DNA from: Gaeumannomyces sp. JS-464
Lineage: Eukaryota > Ascomycota > Sordariomycetes > Magnaporthales > Magnaporthaceae
DNA length: 64,000 nucleotides
NCBI GenBank assembly: GCA_002197995.1
Contig: NGZR01000002.1
Span: 8,308,001 to 8,372,000 of the forward strand
Direction: 5' to 3'
Shown: piece by piece, positions 57,101 through 64,000 of the stretch
Position numbering within the stretch: position 1 is the stretch's first letter
How the letters are laid out: the number at the start of each line of letters is the position of its first letter
The notes under the pieces: model-generated
Told to the model about the DNA's origin: nothing
What the model saw: the letters and a program-made list of their open reading frames with translations, nothing else
The model's database searches: none
Translations under genes and position numbers: made by a program

Positions 57101-59433
57101 TTTTTCTCCTTTTATTTTCGCGGATTATAGCTTTATTATAATGTGCCACTTTTTATTCCTATTTAAGCTTGTTTGGTATTGGTCGCTTCGATTCGTTTAT
57201 TTCGATATTTATCGAAATTGGCAAAAGCAAATGCTTTTCCGTAAAAAGCAGCTATCTTTTTTGCAATTAACGAAAATATCGTGGTAATCGAAGAATTTGC
57301 GGCCTAAAATAACATTTTATAGCATATCGATTACCAAAAATAAACGTTGTTAAATTAATGGTTTTGGATATGGAATAAGCTTTTTAAAGCCACGTTAATA
57401 AACTGCATTCCGTTGCCGTTATATCCGGCCACCGCTTAGGGAATAAAATCGCTAAATATCGGAAATTTTAATAGTTTCCTCATTTTTTTAGCGAATGTTA
57501 AACTTACGAAAATATAACCGTTAACCTCGGTATCGGCCAATGCTTTTGCGGAAAGAGATAGTTTATTAAATGTAATTGCTAAGTTTAAAACGAGAGTTTT
57601 ACCACCCAAATAGCGGGCAAAGAAATCGTAAAACAGTTTTTTTATAACATTAACATTAACGGCAGCCTTAGGAAGGGTTTGGTTATAATTGTCCTAAGGT
57701 TACGCTTTTCCCGAATCCTTTTTATTTTCCAATTCCTGCTTATTAAATCGTCCGAAACGGGTTATTAGCTCGTTAATACGGTTGAAAAAGGTAGCTTTAA
57801 GTTTAGGACAATCCTTAATAAAATGTCCCGGTTCGCGACAATTAAAACAGCGGTTTTTTGCGATTAGCTTTTTTAAATCGGCTTGGCCGTGCTAACGCGC
57901 CGCCGCGGCCGCTCCCGATTGTCCGCTATTCGGGTTCGAGTTCGTTTTGGGCTTATTCGCGTCCGACGACTTTTTGTCAGCTTTTTTTTTTAAGGCTTAC
58001 GTTTTTTATTAGCATTTTCCCGAAGCTTCGTATTTGCTCCCAAAAAAAAGATAGCTTTTGGCAATTGCGCGAAAATCCCTCAAATAATAAAGTTTTATTT
58101 TTGTAATCGCGGGCCACCTTTTTTTGCAAAGCTAACACGAGGCGGCGATACAAGTTTCGCTTTTAATCCGCGCGGGGCAAGCGGCACTTGCCGGCCAAAC
58201 GCACGAATTTGTTTTTAAAAGCGAACTTTTCGCCGGATTTTATTTGAAATTTATTAAGTTAATTTGGCGCGCTTTTAGGCGTCGCCGTTATAATGCTTTT
58301 TTTACAAATGGTCGATTAGCTTTTGGTACGTTTTTATTTAATCGGGGTGCTTTCCCGAAACGTAAAAGCGGAAAATGCGGGCAGTTTCGCCGGCAAGCCT
58401 CGATTTAACGTAGGTAAACTTATCCCTATTTTTAAAGTAAAGTTTTTATTTATACTTAGCTTGTTTTTAATAGCTTTTAACCAAATTTCGAAATCGTTTT
58501 GGTTTTTTTTTTTATTAGCGTAAAAGAAAGGGGGATTTTTAAACGCGCTCGATTACCGTTCGACGCGGAATAGTTCGATTTGCCCGATTTTTAAACTGCT
58601 GGAATTGCGGGTGTATTCGCGGTAATGGCGACCACTTTCACTACTTTCGCTTCCTCCCGATTAGGCCAATTTGGCTTCCAAATTCTTGATTTTTTTATCG
58701 CGCTTTTAGGCTAAGAAATAAAAGTTTGTAACCGCTTCGCGGCATTTTTTAACGTTTTTAAAAGCCTTTTTAAGCTTGGCCGTTAATTCGTCGTTTTTAT
58801 TAAAGGCATTAGCTAAAATGTTCGCGTTAATAGCGGTAGCTCGCTCCGATTAAGCCCCGAGCACTTTTGCCTATTTGTATAAGATATTTATGTTTTTGTC
58901 GAAGCTTTTAGCTATTTCGTAAAGCTTAGCGGTTTGTCGGGCGCTAATTTTAAACGCTAAAAACCGAAATTTAAATTCTTAAACATTTTTTAACCCTCGT
59001 TTAATATCCTATCGAAGTTTTTACGCGTTATTGGGCCGTTAAGGTTAGCCAGCGTATTTTAGCGCTTTTAATAATAGCGACGTAGTGTAGCGCGGGCCCG
59101 TTTTTCCTGCTTAGCTTTAACGCCAGTTTTTCGATGCCCGTTTTAAGGTTATCGGCTTAATTCGGTGGTGCCGGTATAGCGGGCGGCTTCGTAATCCTTA
59201 TCGGTAACATGTTTTTTAAATTTGGCATAGTTGTTTTCGGCATGCTCGATTTCCAGCTCGGTGCTATTTTTACGCGTTACCGTTTCGAAGTCGCGTAGGT
59301 ATTCGGCCTTTCCTAAAGGTCGATCGGCAACCGCCACCTTCCCAAAAGGCCTTATAAAGGTCGCGGGGGTTAAAGCGCACTTGTCGTACCGCTCCAAGCG
59401 TTGCGCTTCCCGCTTTTCGGCGGTTTGCGGCAT
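57101..59433 (-). pseudogene. G2 gag-protease relic with intact zinc knuckle
   Basis: A canonical nucleocapsid knuckle CFNCREPGHFIKDC at 57808-57849 (C-x2-C-x4-H-x4-C), preceded by KNR. At 59149-59433 a 94-codon open piece (PQTAEKREAQRLERYDKCAL...) is probably near the gag N-terminus. Protease-side sequence follows towards 57.1 kb but I could not fix its active site. Frame breaks are present. Confidence 0.72.
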
Positions 59434-59557
59434 TTTGATCTTTTCGGGCGTCCACCCAGCTTTTTGGCTAACAAGTGACGCAATTAATTGCGGTTAAAGA
59501 TATTAATTAATAGCCTTTTTAAGCTGGAAAGAAGTTATAAGTAGGTGATTTTTAAAT

Positions 59558-59753
59558 TGTTAGGGATCGATTACGGCAAAGGCAGGCAAAGCTGCAATAA
59601 GCACGAGGTTAATATGGCTATTTAAAAGTGAGGAATATAAAAAGGGGATTAGTGCGTTCACCGGAGCCCTCGCGCAGGGTTTTCACCCGGGCGGCCAAGC
59701 ACGGGCCTTTAGCCATCGTGGCTTAGCGACTCCCAAAGCGCCACGCCACCACA
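59558..59753 (-). repeat. LTR of G2 (element 5' side)
   Basis: TGTTAGGGATCGATTACGGC...CCACCACA, 196 bp, followed by the GGCGG duplication at 59754-59758. Confidence 0.92.
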
Positions 59754-59905
59754 GGCGGGTGCAAGCCGGAAAAAGTCCGGCCGTCCTTTGCAAAAAGGTC
59801 GCAAGCTTGTTGGGTAAGCTTGCTTTAGGCTTTTAAGCGTTAAAAGCCGGTTTAGCCGCTACGGCCAAAGGGTAATTTTCCAAAACGGTATTTATACGGG
59901 CCGCT
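59754..59905 (-). mobile_element. LINE copy 2, continuation after G2
   Basis: Inverted match to LINE copy 1 at about 37655-37805 (blocks TTTGCAAAAAGGTCGCAAGC and GTATTTATACGGGCCGC). Similarity ends at about 59905, so this LINE copy is 5'-truncated, as is common for LINE insertions. Confidence 0.8.
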
Positions 59906-59924
59906 AAGCCACTTTTAACAAAGT

Positions 59925-60060
59925 ATAAAGCGGAATGTTTGCTTGGAAAACTAAAAGGGTGGTATTTTATTAAGTGGAAAGATATTTTTATTATTTGGGA
60001 GCGCCGATATAACCTGGTTTTTTACAAAGGTTTAAAAAGAATTATGTCGGGTTTGATTTA
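59925..60060 (+). pseudogene. Orphan chromodomain fragment
   Basis: The plus strand reads YKAECLLGKLKGWYFIKWKD then IFIIWERRYNL, with the Y, W and W-E positions of a chromodomain. It is in plus orientation and is not part of LINE copy 2, G2 or the MULE. It could be the end of another chromovirus pol or a piece of a host chromodomain gene. No integrase is seen upstream because LINE copy 2 abuts it. Confidence 0.6.
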
Positions 60061-60279
60061 AAAGTGATAGTAGTAACTACCCGGAGGGCTAAAACCGTTT
60101 AAAACGTTTAAAAAGCTCGGAAAGGATGCGCTTTTAAAAAAGAACTTAATTACAAGCTCCACTTTATTAATAGGCTAAACGAAGAGGATTGTTAAGTAAC
60201 CAAAAAGTCGTTAAGTTTTGCACTTTTCGCTAAGGTATAAAGCAAAGCTTGTTTAAACTGTAACTTTATATAGGATAAC
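60061..60279. other. Spacer before the MULE
   Basis: AT-leaning sequence that may continue the chromodomain-containing relic (Lys-rich LKPFKTFKKLGKDALLKKNL). No further motif recognised. Confidence 0.4.
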
Positions 60280-60459
60280 AATTAGTTATAAGGCCTTTCC
60301 CGAGCACGCACCCTTTTTGCTCCTACACGCATTCCGCTTTACTTTTGACCCGTACAATGCTTATGGCTTCCGGTTTCGCAGCCCACGTAATTTTGCCTAC
60401 AAATTAAACTTAGTGCCATTTTTAATTCATATTTTAATAACCGCTATTATAAACGAAGT

Positions 60460-62400
60460 AATTACAATTTCGAGCGACGACGACGACGAGGCCGTGGGTT
60501 CGATTCCCGCCGAGGCTAAGCCGGCTTTTAACGAAGTTGCAACCCCCTTTAACGGATTAAACGGCCTCCTTTAAACCGCCAACCCCGTGGGGGTCCTTTT
60601 AACCCTTTACTTTACCTACGAAGCCTTTATGCAAGCTATAAGCGCTTATTTCGACGCCGAAAGGATCCAAATAACAACCGTGCGATCGCAATCCGACTTT
60701 CAAAGCTTTAAAAAGCTCGAAGCCGGGTGCCTTTTCCGGCCACGGCCGCGGGCTTCCCGGGCTTTCCGTTTGCGCACAAGCACTTTCCAAATATCCAACT
60801 GCACGTACGGTTTTGTTATGCAACGCTTTAAAGCTAACGGAGGCTTTTAAAGCGCCAAAATAACGAGTTTTACCCACTAAGGCCACGGTCGCTTCCCTTT
60901 TAACGCAATAGGGCCTTCCGTTCGCTAACAAGCTTTAGCCTTTACCAATAGGCATTAAAGGTTTTTACACCTTTTATTCGAAAACTTTACCGTCCGCACG
61001 CGATCGATACTCGACTTTTGCCGGGCCCGTTTTCCTACCGTGCTTTGGAGCTTACCAACGTTATACAAATATAAAGCGGCCTATAAAAAGGCGGAGGTTA
61101 ACGGATATAAATTTGCCGCGGTTTTAGTGCGGGCTTTAAACGACCCGGAGGTTGTATTTAAAGCTTTTAACCCGCCCGATTTCCTTTAAAAAAATCTAAA
61201 AACGACTACCACCTTTGCCAGCGTTACCTAGGCATACGAAAAAGCCGTCCCTTTTTTTCGAGCTAACCCGTATTGCCTTTAAATCGACCGTTACTTACAA
61301 AACGAACCGCAATAATATGCACCTTTTAACGGCTATAATCCTACTAACGAACGCATAACGATACCGGCTTTTTGGGGGCTAATAAACAACGAGACGAAAG
61401 CGACTTTCTTTTGGCTTTTTGGTGCCCTCCGCGATTTTTATTAACCCTCGAAATCCCCGCCCTTAAAGTCGCCTTTACGGACTTAAATTCCCGCTTGCGC
61501 ACCGGCTTTTAAACCCGTTTTCCCTCGTAAAAATGCAGCTTTGCGTTTACTCATATAAACGCCGACGTTATGCTTTAAATAAAAAAAAAATGAAGCAAAT
61601 TTGCGGCCGCGGAAGCCCTTAAGGGATCGCTTAATTAAACTCTCAAAACGAAGCCCGGCGAAAGTTGGGGGCCGGGCCGAGCCCTAACGAGGGCGAGGCT
61701 AACAAGGCTAACGAGGAGGATTTACGTACCTTTAACAACAGTTACCGACGGATTTGGTTTGCTTAAGGCTTAAATGCTTACTAACACAACCCTAACGAGG
61801 TTTCCCATACCCGGGCCGGCTTTTTTACCTTTTAAAAGCACGTCGTTTATACCAGGAACCGTTAAGCGCATAAAAAAGCCATAAATAAGCTTATAAGAAA
61901 GTTTTTTAAGCAAACGAGCTTAATTAACTATTTGCAACAAACCGTTTGGCCTTCCCGACGGCAGTGAGCTTATTGCTATACCAAATATAACCCTAATTAA
62001 AGCGTAATTAGTACCGCCGGCGCCGAAAAAAATCACGGATCCCTTAAAACGGACGACCTTTCCTTTCGATTAACGTTGGCCCAAGTTAAACAAGCAACTC
62101 GCTTGTAAACGGGGCACAAAATCGCGGCTTTTAAGGACCGCTAACGGGCTTCCCACGCGCGCGTAAGGTAGGATTACGCCGGCCGTTCGTAAATAGGGGC
62201 CCTCCTTTTGCGAGCGTCGTTATAGTGCTTTAATTTCCTCGAACAAATTAACTTCCGTGCCTTATTAACGTTCCCTTTCCGCAAGCACTTAACCGGCTTA
62301 AATATCGGCCTTTACACTAACTTTACGCGTGGGCAATACGGCTTGCCCTGCCTTTACGAGCTTATTGCACTGCAAAAGGTTTAGCGCCGGGATCCGCAAG
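60460..62400 (+). pseudogene. MULE transposase relic
   Basis: The N-terminal region has YEAFMQAISAYFDAERI and VRSQSDFQ (FAR1-like DNA-binding region), with CTYGFVMQRFK further on. The catalytic core begins near 61283 with D-R-T-Y-K-T-N-R-N-N-M (one inserted base breaks the frame). It continues IPAFWGLINNETKATFFWLF then GALRDFY (61365-61440) and a damaged 'D..AL....F.....C..H' stretch. A C-terminal piece reads PSRRQ*AYCYTKYNPN and then ISTAGAEKNHGSLKTDDLSF (about 61945-62060). The order matches MULE/FAR1 transposases. Several TAA/TAG stops are present. Confidence 0.78.
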
Positions 62401-62694
62401 CCTTTGGCTTGCAAATCGCCGCCGTAAATAGCTTTTGGCTGCACCCGGGCAGTCGCTTTACGCACGACTTTTTACTGCGAGTTACAAAGCCGGTTAAGGT
62501 TAGGAAAGGCCGGCCTCCAAACGCCGGCCCGTTTAACGAGGCGCCGGCGGTAGGGCCTCGCGCCCGCGCCCGCACGGGTATACGGGCTAGCGCAAAGCGG
62601 GATTACTTTTAACACAAACTGGGTGCCTTTTTGGATGCACGTAACGAGGCTAACGAGGCTAACGAAGGTTCGGCTTTTACTTTCGGCACTTTTT

Positions 62695-62777
62695 TGCTTT
62701 TAACGCCGGCCACCCTGCTTTTAACGCCGGCCACCCTGCTTTTAACGCCGGCCGCCCTGCTTTTAAGGCTAGCCGGA
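62695..62777 (+). repeat. 21-bp tandem repeat in the MULE
   Basis: Three units of TGCTTTTAACGCCGGCCACCC plus a partial fourth (62695-62715, 62716-62736, 62737-62757, 62758-62777). A shorter 9-bp GAGGCTAAC repeat precedes it at about 62646-62665. If translated this would be a heptapeptide repeat, but the frame here is closed on both sides. Confidence 0.85.
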
Positions 62778-63130
62778 AGGGCTTCCACGTTTTTTCCAGC
62801 GCTTGCGCCGGCTTTTAACGATTTTTTTAATCCTTTTGCGAGCTTTTAAACCCTTTTATAGCCCTAAATAAACGGCCTTAACGCCGTGCCTTTTAACTTT
62901 TTATGTGTAATTTGGAGGTTTAACACCGGGTTTTTATTTTTTACTAATAAAATGCATTTGGCGATAACTTTTATTTACTTCCCCTTTTTTAATTAAGTGT
63001 TTGCTTGCATTAAAGCCTATGTTCGTTTATATGGGTGCGCTATAAAAAAGTCCATGCGCGCCGATATCGGGGTAAAATGCGTGTGGGAGCAAAAAGGGTG
63101 CGTGCCCGGGAAAAGCCTTTTAATTATTTA

Positions 63131-64000
63131 CCTTCCTCGAATTTACCAATTCTTGGCATTGCGCTGTTAATGCACACTGCCAAATTGCATACAAATCCTT
63201 AACACCCGCCAATTAGCGACCCAACACCAATAACCACGCCCGCTAACGGCGCTGGCGACGGCAACATGCCGTTGCCAACAGCCCCCCTTCGGCTAATAGG
63301 GTGGCGCGCGCCCTCCTCGTCGGCCCAACGGCCCGGAGGAACGCGTCGCTGCCACCCGGGCCCTCCCGCGCGTTAACGCACCCGACTACGCCGTCCCCGT
63401 TGCGAAATTAGCAACACCTAATAGGGCCCGATTAAGGCTAGGAAGGCTTTTATAACGGCAGCACCGGCATAAGTGCCCCTCCCCCCTTTCTTAACGCCGG
63501 CGTACGCGCCCACCCGTCGGGTTGGCCGCGGCGGCCGCGGAGGAAATTATTGCGAGCTATAACCGCAAATAACAACAAACGGCCCTAATTTGCGCCACGC
63601 TAGCCCGATTTATCGACGCCGGCATTGCCTCCCTTTCGGCGGAAGCAATCCCCGAAGCCAACGGCTGGAAAAATTACTTTATCGACTACGCTAAACAAGC
63701 CTTTTTCGGCTTACTTACGCCGGCCGAAAAGGAAAAAAGCCTATACGGGGCCCCGGAGCCCTCGCAACGCGCGCCTTTAGCCACTTACGCGTCGGCGGCC
63801 CGGGAGGGCCTTTAATAACCCTAATAACCGGTATAAGCTTTTCGGGGCCGTACGTTTTAAACCCGGGCACCCCGCCTACTAATAAGCCTTAAAGCCGACT
63901 TCCGGGTGTTCGTAAAAATCCCGGAAAAACGGCAGGCTTGGGCTAACTAATAAACGGGCTTTAGCATTCGCAAAACCTTTGCCGATAACAAAAACCTGCC
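63131..64000 (+). mobile_element. Tad1-like LINE copy 3, 5' end (continues past the window)
   Basis: From about 63440 it matches LINE copy 1 at 33218 onward (AACGGCAGCACCGG, GCGGCCGCGGAGGAAATTAT). ORF1 is better preserved than in copy 1: the plus strand reads EEIIASYNRK, DAGIASLSAEAIPEANGWKN and TPAEKEKSLYGAPEPSQRAP before a TAA near 63810. 63131-63440 is GC-rich leader sequence absent from copy 1, probably the LINE 5' region. The exact LINE start is not visible. Confidence 0.78.

Larger units (their letters stand above)
53123..59753 (-). mobile_element. Ty3/gypsy LTR retrotransposon G2, nested in LINE copy 2
   Basis: 6.63 kb with LTRs of 197 and 196 bp and a perfect GGCGG duplication (53118-53122 and 59754-59758). 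Joining the flanks restores GCCGGGCGGGTGC exactly as found (inverted) in LINE copy 1 near 37793-37805. Minus-strand order: gag with zinc knuckle (57.8 kb), RT (55.7-56.2 kb), integrase end (53.6-54.0 kb). Its integrase C-terminus is close to that of G1, so the two are related families. Confidence 0.93.
60289..63121 (+). mobile_element. MULE-type DNA transposon (RIP-damaged)
   Basis: 2.83 kb with terminal inverted repeats of about 45 bp. The left end has GCACGCACCCTTTTTGCTCC followed by TACACGCATT; the right end, reversed, has GCACGCACCCTTTTTGCTCC followed by CACACGCATT. The bases flanking are AATTAGTTA (60280-60288) and AATTATTTA (63122-63130), a 9-bp duplication with one mismatch. A 9-bp duplication is typical of Mutator-like elements, and the transposase inside fits that family. 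Confidence 0.82.

Noticed and set aside
1..64000. CRISPR arrays, tRNA or rRNA genes, a biosynthetic cluster or a Starship-type cargo element
   Set aside because: No spaced direct-repeat array, cloverleaf with A/B boxes, rRNA-like block, or tyrosine-recombinase captain gene was seen.

Overview
The window looks like a transposon graveyard from a filamentous ascomycete (Pezizomycotina). Three observations support this. Every multi-copy element family is riddled with C-to-T / G-to-A changes of the kind made by repeat-induced point mutation (RIP). The element types (Tad1-like LINE, Fot1/Pogo-like DNA transposons with a C-terminal zinc knuckle, Ty3/gypsy chromoviruses, Ty1/copia, MULE) are typical of such fungi. 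The few non-repeat genes have short introns of 55-93 nt with CTAAC/CTGAT-type branch sites. No bacterial-style operons, rRNA, tRNA or CRISPR arrays were seen.

Layout: 616-7245 is a minus-strand Ty3/gypsy element with two LTRs. 7246-9735 is extremely AT-rich and unassigned. 9736-20804 is a nested block: a chromovirus LTR and 3' end (copy 1) carries two Pogo-like transposons inserted at TA (9980-11832 and 13890-15749); next come a plus-strand gag-protease fragment (15916-17950) and a second chromovirus 3' end (copy 2, 17951-20166), itself hit by a third Pogo (20167-20804). 20805-26194 is a Ty1/copia element. About 26400-33211 is the longest chromovirus copy (copy 3). 33214-39185 is a nearly full-length Tad1-like LINE. 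39239-46217 is a complete gypsy element with 280-bp LTRs and a TTACC target duplication.

From 46.2 to 51.6 kb lies an island with normal base composition. It holds a decayed conserved fungal gene (plus strand, about 46508-47163), a four-exon gene coding for a fungal HeLo/NACHT-associated-type N-terminal domain plus ankyrin repeats (minus, 47934-49436), an LTR fragment that looks little affected by RIP, a lone Pogo terminal repeat, and the relic of a host BAH-PHD chromatin-reader gene (minus, 50421 to about 51545) whose front two thirds are RIP-damaged and whose tail is not. A solo copia LTR (51573-51733) cuts off the BAH gene's N-terminus.

From 51734 a minus-strand LINE copy runs to 53122, is split by a gypsy element (53123-59753, target duplication GGCGG), and resumes at 59754-59905. 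A stray chromodomain fragment, a MULE transposon (60289-63121) and the 5' part of a third LINE copy finish the window. Catalytic residues are repeatedly lost by transitions (RT YxDD to YxND or YxNN in four lineages, integrase Glu to Lys in two), so almost all elements look dead. The single-copy genes instead carry small indels.
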